From NCBI GenBank assembly GCA_028565635.1, contig JAOXYB010083610.1, positions 1 to 22,858 on the forward strand: a stretch of 22,858 bases of DNA, read 5' to 3'. The notes under the pieces were generated by a model that did not search any database, was not told where the DNA came from, and was given only the letters and a program-made list of their open reading frames with translations. The position numbers and the translations under genes are program-made. This DNA is from Phoronis ovalis (lineage: Eukaryota > Phoronida > Phoronidae). Numbering within the stretch: position 1 is the stretch's first letter; each line of letters begins with the position of its first letter. This document shows, piece after piece, positions 1 to 11,600 of the stretch.

Positions 1-587
1 GTACTGGGTGCCCGGTCTGAATGTTGAAAAACATACCCTTTCACCCTGTTTTTTGTAACGAACATGCGTACCCAGCTTTTCTGACTGTTACCCCCCCCCG
101 GGGTTTGTATGTGCCAGATATCCATCTGTGTTACTATGTTGGTAACTGTTATATATTATATTCTTGATTTTAAGATTAATGCCACTAGAGGGCAATACTA
201 TACAGGTTGTTTTATCTGAGTATCTGCTATACCTGGAATGATCTTTTCTTGGAAAAATACAAAACACAAAAGTAAACATTAAAGTAGTACTATAAAAAGT
301 AGAAAAATATCCCTCTGGATCTCTCTGTTTGGATTGTCTACAAAGTTTTTGGTAGTGCCCTTACAAAAATAACTTATAATATGTTTTTAAGGGGTCATAA
401 AAAGCATGGTAAAGAACATAGGTTTCAAATGTTTTTAAAACATTCTAAAAATATTTTTTTTATTTCTTACAAGGCTCACTATAGGTCCAGAATTAGTCTA
501 TTGCAATCCAGGCATCCTTAGATTTTGTTCATAAGGTTTTCCCCCAAAGATAGTGTGTAATGCATCTCCTGTTTCACTGCTTTTCAG
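1..587. other. Probable intron or upstream flank of the gene ending at 698
   Basis: AT-rich sequence with a run of cytosines near 91-100 and no convincing coding exon. It ends in a pyrimidine-rich tract and CAG at 585-587, which fits the 3' end of an intron. The only open frame, about 60 codons on the minus strand, has no recognisable domain and is not called. Confidence 0.4.
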
Positions 588-698
588 GTGATTGGGCCAT
601 CCGATGGTTCTTCTTACGTCATAGATTATTATGGTGCTAGCTTACAACGTATAGATCAAGATGAAAACACTTATTTCAAGCCTCAAGACTTTTTATGA
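588..698 (+). CDS. Terminal coding exon of an unidentified upstream gene
   Basis: A pyrimidine-rich tract followed by TTTTCAG leads into an open frame of 36 codons that ends in TGA at 696-698. The peptide starts VIGPSDGSSYVIDYYG and ends in FKPQDFL. The other two forward frames are closed within the exon (one by TGA at once, one by TAG after about 17 codons), so phase 0 is the likely reading. A 3' UTR with an AATAAA signal follows about 200 bases later, supporting a real gene end. I do not recognise the protein. The balanced, hydrophilic composition looks like genuine coding sequence rather than chance, but one short exon cannot give a function. The rest of the gene lies to the left of the window. 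Confidence 0.55.
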   Translation: MIGPSDGSSYVIDYYGASLQRIDQDENTYFKPQDFL

Positions 699-925
699 TA
701 ATTATTCATCAGACACCTTGATGTACATACTGTATATTTAAATTTTACAATCACAATCTGTATTGTAAAAGTAGTGGAAATATTCATGTTAACCAAGATG
801 TAATTGTTTCTTGGTGACAGAACAACAGTGTATTTGCATACACTTAGGGGAAGCACCGGTCAAAACCCAGATGCTGCCAGCAAGCAGCGCTTTGTAAATA
901 AATTGCCTGAGCATATGAAAGACTG
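699..925 (+). other. 3' UTR of the upstream gene (inferred)
   Basis: Non-coding AT-rich sequence between the TGA at 698 and the first good poly(A) signal. It is inferred to be the 3' UTR; the exact cleavage site cannot be seen. Confidence 0.4.
897..902 (+). terminator. Poly(A) signal AATAAA of the upstream gene
   Basis: A canonical AATAAA hexamer lies about 200 bases after the stop codon of the upstream terminal exon. GT/T-rich sequence that could serve as the downstream element begins about 25 bases later. Confidence 0.45.
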
Positions 926-1767
926 TATCATTGTTCATTAATGTAATGAACTTTTGGGGTCATGACCAGTATCTCCATCGAAGAAATTGTCTATTTCTCA
1001 TCACCATTTCTACAGGATGACCAGAGGCTAAAAACTGGACAGTATAGATATTATTGAGAATGATTAATTTCTAATTTAAAATGAGGAAAACTCAATAAGC
1101 AGCCAAATTTGATTAAAAACAGATTTTTCCATGAAATGGAAAATACAGAAGAATTTAAAATATTGTAAATTTGATAACATTAGAACAACAATTTTTGCTG
1201 TCAACAGGATGGCACTTTTGAGGGTAACCCCTTTGTTGACTTTCCAAAATTGCTTCCTCTGAACTGCTGGTTACAGGTCTGAAAACTGAAATTGCTTTAT
1301 AGTACATTAGGGGTATTTAAAAATGAAATTCAACAAACTATCAAGTTAACATATAATAGCATGTTTACCTTGCAATGGCAATAAATTACAATTTATTTAT
1401 TCAAATTCTTTTTTTTATTTTTATAAATTGTTGAATTTTGTTTGAGTGAAATTCTTCATTTATGTTTTTCAACTTGCATTTATACACATTCTCTAAAACT
1501 AATTTATAGAAACCGATATACCATATCTAAAAGGAAACTGACAGGTGATTCAACTGTGCAGATATATTAACTCAAAGATAAAAGTCCTTGAGAAGATATT
1601 AGTTTTAATTAATCAGTTAATGATATAGTATAATTTCTTTGATTTTTAATTCCCATGTTAAGATATTTTACACTGTCACCAATGGTTTAATTGCGCCGAA
1701 TTACTTGAATTGAAATCGCCTATATCTATGTCACTTCTACAAAAACTTATGTCAGAAGAACTGCCTG

Positions 1768-1898
1768 CAGGCCTATCTAACCAGCGTAGATCGAACCGTC
1801 AATCCGCACTCGCGCACCTGCCGTCTGCTACCATTATGGTAGGAAACTGGCGCGCGAGTGCCGATTGGGTTCAAGTCTACGCTGGTTAGGTAGGCCTG
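1768..1898. repeat. GC-rich hairpin element (palindromic MITE-like repeat)
   Basis: Two arms of about 48 bases, 1768-1815 and 1850-1898, are close reverse complements. Shared blocks include CAGGCCTA, CTAACCAGCGTAGA and CACTCGCGC, interrupted by a few mismatches and small indels. The centre folds too: CTACCAT and ATGGTAG at 1828-1842 are complementary around one base. Nearly the whole 131 bases can form one stem. The arms are far richer in GC and CpG than the flanks. It resembles a short non-autonomous foldback or MITE. I see no certain target-site duplication, so its class is open. Confidence 0.7.
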
Positions 1899-3150
1899 GT
1901 CTGGAATATTGGAGCTTCACTATTTATGCTATTCTCCGGCTATTCTGTCAAAATTTGGTCCCTAATATCACTCTCAAAGGAACTCGACGATCTAATCAGA
2001 ATAAGAAGGCGTACATTTTTTTAAGAGGATATATAAAACTCTAAGAGTTATATATTGACAAATGGTAATTCTACGTGCACGTATTATTTTTGACGTTTTA
2101 ATAAAGTTCTTGTTTTGCTAAGACCCTAGCCGACTTTGATCCTTAGCAGATATCCACCTAAGAAAGAAACACATTCGTCACATCACTCGTACACTTTCTG
2201 ACAAAAATCTGGTTCCTCATGAGCCATAGTATTTATATATATTGAAGCAGAAAAGATAATGACTTTTAACATATGTTGTTTGGCAATGAAAAGTGAAAGA
2301 GTGACATGTACATAATTTAATATATACTATTTTCAGATGGACACGGGAGCGTTGGATAAATTGAACAGGCAAACACAGCATAAGCAATACTATCCAATTA
2401 ATGTTATAGCCTTATAGTTGATGCGATTGTTTCCGGTGGGGTGAAGCCATTATATTTTGCTTTCAATTTCCAAAGGACGCTAAATTTTCAAATAAACTAA
2501 CATCTCGATTTCGATCACCCTGAACCTCGTAGTTTGAATTGGTAATGATTCTCGGAGTGATGTTGGCTGCAAATTACGGTCAATACCACCAAGAGAATCG
2601 TATGGAAAATACGAGCTCTTTGAAGATCTAATAAAATGCTCCGAATGATTTATCGACTTCGTATGTAGTCATTCAAATACAAAAGTACTTAATTGTTGTC
2701 TAGAAAATACGATAAGTTTGGCACTAAAAAGATTGTCCTTTGACATTTAGAATATTTAATTTTGATATTGTCAGCATTGTATATTTATTTGCGTGTTTAA
2801 AAAATGCCGCGCTTGCTTTTTAAAACTTAACTATTTTTAGTTTGTTATACATATTTAACGGAATGTCATTCAGATACTGATTATTTTGTGATTACTTGAC
2901 AGCATTATATTATTCTGTCAGTTTACATTAATCAGTGATTAGCCTCAGGAAAATGAATTTATTCCATGTCGGCAGAAATGGGAAATAAATTAGCGCTTTT
3001 TAAGTAAACAATGGTTATGGCGTGTCTAAATCACGATAGTTTATGATAGAACTATGAATATAAAAATGGCATTAAAACGACCAATAGGAAAAAGCATAGC
3101 CCACATGTATCACTATCACTTGAGATGATCACACGGGTGCCTCCCGGCTT

Positions 3151-3175
3151 TTTATCCTTCAACAGGATGAAAGGT
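3151..3175. repeat. Short stem-loop
   Basis: CTTT, two unpaired bases, then ATCCT pair with AGGAT, one unpaired base and AAAG around a TCAAC loop. It sits in intergenic DNA and does not match the histone stem-loop. No function is assigned. Confidence 0.3.
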
Positions 3176-5286
3176 GACCACGGTGCACAGATATAAGAAA
3201 ATTATGAAAATATTCTTTAAACAACTTTCATTAAACTCAAAATATAGATAAATATGTAAGAATAATATTTCACTTTTAAATATTGAATCGCAGATAGCTT
3301 CCTTCGTTGTACGCTGACACTACAAGTACGGGTATGTATCAGCTGCTGTGTAGACCTTAGTGTGATACTCAAAGGCTCTATATATTTCCGAAGTGTGTAT
3401 CTTAGTTAAAATACCGTAATTGCAAGAAATTTTCACAAAAAATTTAAAAACCTAGAAAAATCTAGTGCAATGCAAACATTATAACAGGGAGCCCAGCTGA
3501 TGTTGCCAAAAAATGCATAGACAGCTTTATTATTAAAATTTCGTGTTTGTATGAAAATATAGGCGATTGAAATCATTCTTGTTATTGTAATTATGCACGA
3601 TGGTCACAATATTTTACCTTGCTTACCCGTTGTTTTTTGTTGCTAGCAGCAATAAGCACTGCAGCCACGGAAGGTTTAGCGTCTTCTAAAATAAATGAAA
3701 GAAACGATAATGTGATGTTAGATGTAGATCCTGTATTAGACATCATTATTAACTGTGTTATTTCTAATTAAAGAAATTAACGTCACAAATTTCATGTTGA
3801 GATTAATTTGAAGATTTGCGGTATGTAATTAATTGAGAGCATTTATTTATGGAGATTATATTGGATTTCCCGCTATCAAGAAAAATTTCAAAAGTTCAGA
3901 GAGATGTTTACACATCATTTAAAACTACAAGAAATCAGAAGAATTAACTATGACTACAAACTAGTCATATCTGATTAGGTGGTAATGACAAGTATATACA
4001 GTTATATTCTCTTCTTTCATATTGTTGCTAAGATAACAATAGTCGAGACATCACGCACTGAACAGAACTTGTTTTTTTTAATTGAACTATCGCTTAGAAT
4101 AGAAACATGAAAAATCCAGGGCAATCCTTTTTTATTTCGCAAGTATAAAATACGTTACACCTGAAAGTCTAATAACCTTCAGAATAGGTGAGAAAGCAAG
4201 GACACAACGTTAATGAGAGAAAAAAGACACGAATGCGCTACTTCAATGTTTTTGACAAGTATGTGCTATATTTACGGGAATTCTAGACATTATTTTAATA
4301 ATTATGGTGTCGTTGACGGCAACGTTGTTACTGAAAATGGCAGTGTTGTAATTAAATGAATAAATTTAACTAAAATATAAGTAATATATGCTTGTAATAC
4401 ATATCGTTAGGACATGCATTGGGTTTACATACTTCATCAACATCAAATACGGATGATTGTATAATCATGCATAATGTTAAAGTCAGAAGGACCTGTTTAA
4501 ACGAACTATAATTATCGACCTTATATTCAAAACATGGATTCTATAATTATTTTCCTGCAATAAAGAACCATTGTCACGCTGTAATAAAGTGATAAGTGCA
4601 ATGAGCTTACTTAGAAGTAAAATACTAAATCACAGACCATAATATTGTGCTTGCCGAGGAAGAATAAATAACGTATTTATAAAAAGGCTTGGTGATTAAT
4701 TGCGTCTTTTGTGCACTGGTGTGATATTGCATTTTTTGTTATCCTGGATTACTATGTAAATTAATAGTTATAAATTAAGTAGAAAGTATATTCGCGAATC
4801 ACATCTTTCAAGGCGATTTGTAATTAGCAAAAAGCATATATACAGAACAGTTTCAAGGAAGTTAGGAACGAGAGATGAAACATAGTCTATGTGCTCAACA
4901 GTGAACGGTAATGAGGTTAATTATAATTCAAGTGCGAATATATATTTTTTAATCTCGATGTTCGAAGGGTTCAACCCCCGGAGTCAATTTTGGTTAATAA
5001 CTTGTAATATATATGTTTCTAAGCAATTTATAAGCATTCAAAGACAGAAGGAATAGTTGCGAGTATTCGCATTTCAGAATTCTCATTCCGCAGTTTTCCG
5101 AGTGTAAGACGTGATTTTTAAAAGTTTTTTTCATTACCGTCTGGACTGCTTATTCCTTATTTAGTATCTTTTGATTTAACTTAAAATAACAGTTTTCTAG
5201 AAGGAAATGTTTTATATCTGAGAATAAAGGATATGTACTATTGTCTGTAAAAGTGTAAACAGAATCAAGCTACTTTTGATGCGAAC

Positions 5287-5294
5287 TATAAATA
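5287..5294 (+). promoter_or_regulatory. Possible TATA box of the SCYL2-like gene
   Basis: CTATAAATAG lies about 125 bases upstream of the first ATG of the pseudokinase gene, which would fit a short 5' UTR of roughly 90-100 bases. In DNA this AT-rich the match may be chance, and no initiator can be confirmed. Confidence 0.25.
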
Positions 5295-5415
5295 GAATCA
5301 ATAATCGGAAAGCTTTTAATTCGTTTTTTAAGAAAATAGTATTTTGATGCACCAATAGACATGTCATTATCAAATTAAGATTGGCAGGAAAGTAAAGTAA
5401 CGTAAAATCATTTGA

Positions 5416-5616
5416 ATGTTTTATGAAGAGCTGGATTCTTTAACTTTAGACGCATTAGTAACAGGCAGGAATATGTTTTCGTTATTAAAGCAAACGTTAA
5501 CGTCAGATGGCGTCAACCCGATTATGAATAAATACGATATAGTGCGTCATGTGGGGAGTGCAGGTCCAGAGATGGTTTGGAAAATATATGATGCTGTAAA
5601 GAAATCAGACAAAACG
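5416..5616 (+). CDS. SCYL2: SCYL2-like exon 1: N-terminus and start of kinase N-lobe
   Basis: Residues 1-67. A TGA in the same frame directly precedes the ATG at 5416, so translation cannot start further upstream unless an upstream exon splices in. A second in-frame ATG at 5473 (MFSLLKQTL) aligns better with the usual short SCYL2 N-terminus and may be the real start. The segment NPIMNKYDIVRHVGSAG followed by VWKIYDAVKKS matches the SCYL2 start of the kinase fold, with a degenerate glycine loop. The donor ACG|GTGAGT is strong and leaves phase 0. Confidence 0.8.
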
Positions 5617-8600
5617 GTGAGTTTTCAAAAAATGTGGCAGGCTTTGAGATATCATCTGTGTAATATGAGCTTGCATCATGTTATTACGTAACTTCATTTT
5701 ATTGAAAACGCAATTAAAGGACTTTGATTCGCATGTTTACAAAGTCATTGTTCTGAGCATGAAATGCAATTACAGTTTTATTATTTTTTGATGACAGTGA
5801 TACTCCACATTGATGATCACGAGAACAAGTGATATCACACATCAGCTTATTCCTTTCCTCAGGTTGATGTAGATCAATACCAAAGTCAATGTTCCCAAGA
5901 AGCAGGGCTGATATGTTTCCTAATTCTTGTTGCAATAATACCAGCATCCACTTATAGTGGCAAAAAAATATGTATTTTAGTTCATATAAATAAGTAGAAA
6001 ATCTCTTGAGTGTTTGAAACAGTTTAACTGTTATGAAATGATAACAGGTCGCAGGCTCACAAAGTAATGGAAATGTAATAAATTATTATTTCCTTGTTAT
6101 AAAGATATTTTTAAAAGTAAGGATTGAGGTACTCCCATGATAACCGGACATAATTATAGTTGCCACACTCACCGAAAGTGATAGGAATCAATTATATAGG
6201 TTATTTTTAAAACGATATTATAAAATTGTCGTTCCTTAGAAATAAATTAAGACATCGGCAGGTTAAAAAAAATAGAATAGGTACCTTTAATGTTTTCATA
6301 GTGTTCTACCTAAAATAAAACCACATGTCTGTTATTAAAATTGAGAAAAAAGTGTTTAAAGGTCTCATAAGTTATGCGGATTAATGAGAGTTGCAATATC
6401 CCCTGTGGACGCGAGGAAAAACATAATTTTAACTTGGTTTATTCTTAGAGAAATCTCGGAAGTGACAGGAAAAGCACCATGTTAACTCAGGAAGTCGCGC
6501 CTGACAATCGTGTAAAAGCCGTTTAACAAATACGTGCGTCTAAGTCAGGGTCAAACAAATCTCATATATATAGGAGACAGAAAATGACAGTGGTTCTTGC
6601 TTACATTCAGTTGGTAACTAGATAATTCGTGAATTTCAAGGAATTCTCTTCTAAGCCTAAGAGATAACATCTAGTGCTATTTTTTGTGATATAAAATATG
6701 TTGAAGAATCACCTAAAACCTAGACTGTAGTCCAGACTGTTTTTTGCATATTATTATTGTAATATCATTTATTGTAAAATATCATAATATTTGGTTGCAT
6801 AATATTACACATATGAGCAGAAAAAATCATGTAAGTCCCTAAAAAAAGTGTCAATACTTGCTTTATTTAATATATGCTATTTTGGTATATGCAGAACCTT
6901 TGGGTGTACATTTGATACTGGGTGAACATTTGATACTGGATAAATATTTGATACTGGGCTAATACTTGATACTAGGTAAAAGGTACTGGTGTAAACTAAA
7001 AAACAAGAAAATTTTGACAAGTTATAACTGAATAAGGTTTAAAAACACCCAAAAGGGACTGAGGTCAGTCTACCTAAAACCATGCGATTTGTATTTATAA
7101 TGGAATATGCGGTGCGTGGTGATGTCTCCCGAGCTTTAAAATGCCAGTAACCTAAAACATGATGTATGAAATTTTGTGCATGAAATATTTTAAATATCTT
7201 TTCTAATTACATTTACCAGTAGCACACAATATAACCCGGTACATTCTGCGTTAGGCAAAAAACGTTAATAGTTTATACATCCATTGACGATCATGCTTGA
7301 CAGCAATCTTTGTTTCATTTAGCCGAGCATGCCAGGAAACATTCACAATCTAAAAATTGCGTTAACTTACATTTGTACTGTCTCATCTGTCTGAAACGAT
7401 CTACATGCTTTTAGTTTCCCTGGAAATGATTAATGTCGGTGAATGCATGTCACGCAAAATATACAATTATTTAATTTTGATATAAGGTGATAAGTTACAA
7501 TTTCTAAAAGCAAACGTTACATCAAGATAATGAAAAATATGGATCTACAATGATTTAAATGTACAAAATACTCAATATCTCATAATCATTTGTTTGAATT
7601 AAATCTGTCTGGTATATTCAAGAAGTCATTACATTAAACAATATCCATAAAATACAAAATCTCAGAGCTAATGCTACATTATAATGATACATTTACAGCA
7701 CGTTGTTTTTATGCGTTAAACGCTGATAATTTCATTTGTTTTTACAGATGTTATATTCTTTTGACAGTCAATTGGCAAAAATACTTAACGTCGTACGTGG
7801 CACCAATTTTGTCATGTCTGAAGAAAAGGCAGCGTTCTACAAAATTTTGTTAACCGATTTTAGCCCGTTAGTGGGGAATAGAGAGCTGTTCGATTTCCCA
7901 AACCACTACATCTTGCCAATGTAACCGCAATTGGTGCGCATAATATTTATACCCATTTCAAGGACAATTTAAATTTAGCAACGGTGAACGTAAAAGCAAA
8001 TGATACAGAACATTTACTTTTTCTTTTAGGAAGCATCCGTGTTTGTGTTCGAGAAAAAAATTGCAGACAAGATTCATAAGCCAAAAAGACGGGAGGCTAT
8101 TTGCGACATACTACGCAAAGAAGTGGATTTACTTCAAAAATTCCAGCATCCAAATACTTTACAAGTATTTCACCCATTAGAAGAATGTCAGTGAGTGAAA
8201 AATGTTTGTCAGCAGCAGTTATCATTTTTATCAAGTATATTCAGTAATAAGCATTCTTTTATAAACTTGATATATGATTATTTCTTATAAGGCTGACATC
8301 TTCATTACAGTGTAGACGCATTTGTGAGAAAATGCGATTCCCATCATTACTGACAATGTCATGCGTATAAACTTATGAAACTAAAAATAAACAAAAGCAT
8401 TTTTATTTGTATTAAATGAGTTGATTGAATTTAAAAATGACAGTTCTGATTTTATACTAGTTGTATTCAATATTTATGATATGTTTTTTCCCCAAAAGAC
8501 ACCATTTTTTTCAGTGATAGCATAGCATTTGCTTCTGAGCCTATATTGGGAAGTTTGGCTAATATATTAGGAAATTACGACAGAATGCCAGCGATCATCC

Positions 8601-11600
8601 CGGATGATATAAAGGTAATAGTGTGTCACTAGGAAGTGTTGATATAACTAACTTTATCAATACTTTAATAAATTAATCGTAGTACAGTCTGCCATAAAGT
8701 GACAGTTGACACAGACAATACAAGCACTGAAAAAACATTTTAATCTGACTTTTATTGTCAATATATACATATGCACGTTCAAGAGGACATAATAATTTTC
8801 GCTTAATATAAAATCATTTAAATTTTCCTGTAGGAAATATAAATATTCAGATTTCCTGATCAAAGTAAAAAGTCTTTCATCTTTCCTGCGCAAGCCAAAA
8901 TTAATCTCAGAAAATATTTTTTTCTATCTGTCAAGATCAGGGTTCCCTTAAAGTACCTTATTGCTATGGAAATCAAGATAGTATATTGCAATATAGAGAT
9001 CAAATTTTGACTTTTCACATTTTATTAGAGCACTTCAGGTAAATTAATTGATGAAATTTTAGTGATTAATACGTGTTGCTAATACTATTTTACAAGCATG
9101 CTGGGCAAGGTACATGCTATACTGTCTGAAAAATGTTAGCGCAATGTATAATGTGAAATAACAATAACTTAATGTACAAACACACATTTTGGCTTGTCAA
9201 AAAAAAAATAATAAAATTAAATTATTTCATCCATGCATTTTCAAAATGCAGTAGAATTATAATATGTAGCTTTTATTAGTTATGTTTTCGTATTAAACAT
9301 GTCAGTATTCTTTAAGTGTTATATCATAATTACGCACAAAAGTACCTGTAATTTGAGATACTCTTCCGAGCATCTTTTAATCTGTAACAACTTATTTCAA
9401 ATTCAGTAAGTGACTGTATAAATTTACTGCTATCTGACAAACAGAATATCGCAGTATAAGCATTAATTACTATGTACGTCATTGAAATCACAATCAGTTA
9501 TTCTTTTAGTTGAGAAGTTGAAGTAAATAAGGCGTAAATTAATTCATGACAACTGATAAACAAGTCGAATGATATTTGTTGACAATGCCATTATGAATGC
9601 GCAGAGAAAACGTAGATTTGTTAAGATTAAAAAGACAAGTGACATCACTAGCGCCCGCAAAAACGTCAATTTTGCTTGATTAAACACCATCGTTAACACA
9701 AGTAGTAACTATACGTTGTGTGAATGTTATTGTTATCTATGAGTTATCTAATTAAAGTAAAATCGATGCAGTTAGGTTTCCGAGATTATGCCACGTCCTG
9801 AATTCATAAATGCCTTCTCAATTTTTAGGAATGTAAGTTTCTGGAATTAGAAGTAAAAGCTGGAATCCTGCAGGTTGGTAAACACAGGGTTCCGATTTCT
9901 TCATTCACAAAAAAATAAATATTTTTTACATATATCTATATTAATATGTATCTTCTCTTGATTTAAAGTGCTTTATTGAGAATTATTTTTCATTACCCGT
10001 GAGAATATTGGAGGGCATTTCACGTCGATTACCTATTCTCTTATTTCATTTTGAAAATAGACACAATGCGTCCGTTTTCGAAACAAATTGTATTACCCAC
10101 CTGTTGTCATGTGTCACGAGATAGTTATTTCATTTTATCTTTTAGATAGCAGAATGTTTATCATTTCTTCACTGCGGTCAACAGTTACTTCATGGCAACA
10201 TTTGTCCCCAGTCAATTCTTATCTCTAAAAAAGGTACTTGGAAATTAGCAGGATTTGGATTTGCTCAAAGTTGTTACACGAGGTGTAAGGTAAAGTTGTA
10301 ACTAAAAGATATTAATTTTTCGATTTTGAAAAGAATGGCGGACTTTCTTTATGGTCTTACTCTCCTTGACTAAACGAGCGCAATTTTGGAAAGTCACACA
10401 TCTGTATGCAATTACGAAAATATACTTTTTGGTATAAATCATTGCTAGTACAGTTTTGATGATGATTTATACAAAGCGATGTTCCAATTCTGGATGGTCC
10501 AAAAGGGTGGCAAAATGGAGAATCTGAACATCAATATTCAGCAAACCACGAAAAAGGCACTTGTTTGCCAGAATTGCATATCATTCGTGGTTGTTATAAA
10601 ACATTTTTGGATAATAAATGATTGCTCTAATATTTTTTCGATCCCTTACTATTCTGTTACAGACAAGTTTTCAAGCGTGTCCATGGAATCCTAAAACTTC
10701 GAAAATGTTACAACCGCCGTTAGATTTTGTTGCACCAGAAATTCAACTTGAAAAAAGTGCAAGTCTGCTGAGTGACATGTTTTCGTTGGGAATGGTTATA
10801 TGTGCCATATATAATGATGGCAGAACATTATTAGAAGCAGGGAACAGCGTGCAAACATATGTTAAGAAAAATGAGCAGGTAAGCAGGAGGGGATGGCAAT
10901 TCAGCCTTTCAATATGAAAAGTTACAAAAGCAGCCCTGTCTTAGACTGTCTTAGAATGCACCATATTGCAGGAAATTTTCTTAAATTATTTCTGATTGAG
11001 GCAAACACTCTATCTTTGTTTACTACACCTCAAATATTTGCAAATCTCGCAGCAACATTCACAAAAAGGAATCGCTTTTATGAATTTATGTATCTGTCCA
11101 TATGTATCCAACCCTTGACATTTTTTCATTAGTTGTCTATTTATTGATGTTTCATTTAATTGCAGATGACTCAACTGTTTGGTCCAATAGCCATTAAACT
11201 GCCTCTTGCTCTGGTGGAACCTGTGGAAAAGATGATTAACAAAGACATCAGATATAGACCAACAGCACAACTATTCACTCTGGTTAGAGCATATTAAAAC
11301 AAAATGAAATTGTTAAAGCTGCAGCTGATAACAACATTTTTATTGGTTTATATGACTTGTACTTGCTTTAGACTTCAAAACTCTTTTGATTTTCACTTTT
11401 GGTGATAAACTCTCATATATTGCAATGATTAAATTGGTCATTTGACCATACCAATCATAATGCTATAAAGCAACTCCTAAAGATGATTATCACTCATAAA
11501 ATGATTGTATGTTGATTATTGCATAATTTTCATACATTTTTATGTAGCTTATAATGGGTAATTGCTCATAGGTTGGTAGCTCATCATATCTAAAATATAC

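Larger units (their letters stand above)
926..5285. other. AT-rich intergenic region without a recognisable gene
   Basis: About 4.3 kb between the end of the upstream gene and the SCYL2-like gene. Both strands are dense in stop codons. I see no coding exon, no tRNA cloverleaf and no rRNA. The only strong structure is the hairpin element at 1768-1898; a weaker stem-loop lies near 3151-3175. Confidence 0.55.
5617..8029 (+). other. Intron 1 (about 2.4 kb, phase 0)
   Basis: It begins GTGAGT and ends TTCTTTTAG. It is AT-rich and holds an 18-bp minisatellite (6902-6987) and an exon-like open frame after a good acceptor (7748-7924). A minus-strand open frame at 5714-5947 has no recognisable domain. 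Confidence 0.7.

Noticed and set aside
4950-5000. tRNA-like GGGTTCAACCCCCGG segment
   Set aside because: It resembles a T-arm only locally. There is no matching acceptor stem, D-arm or anticodon arm in the AT-rich sequence before it.
5714-5947. 77-codon open frame on the minus strand in intron 1
   Set aside because: It reads fairly naturally, but I find no recognisable domain, no splice context and no partner exon. It could be a fragment of an unknown repeat; not supported as a gene.
8657-8893. 78-codon minus-strand open frame in intron 3
   Set aside because: No domain, composition typical of AT-rich chance frames, and no sign of splicing or a start context.
11010-11270. 86-codon minus-strand open frame
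   Set aside because: It overlaps SCYL2-like exon 7 antisense; the plus-strand reading has family support and splice sites.
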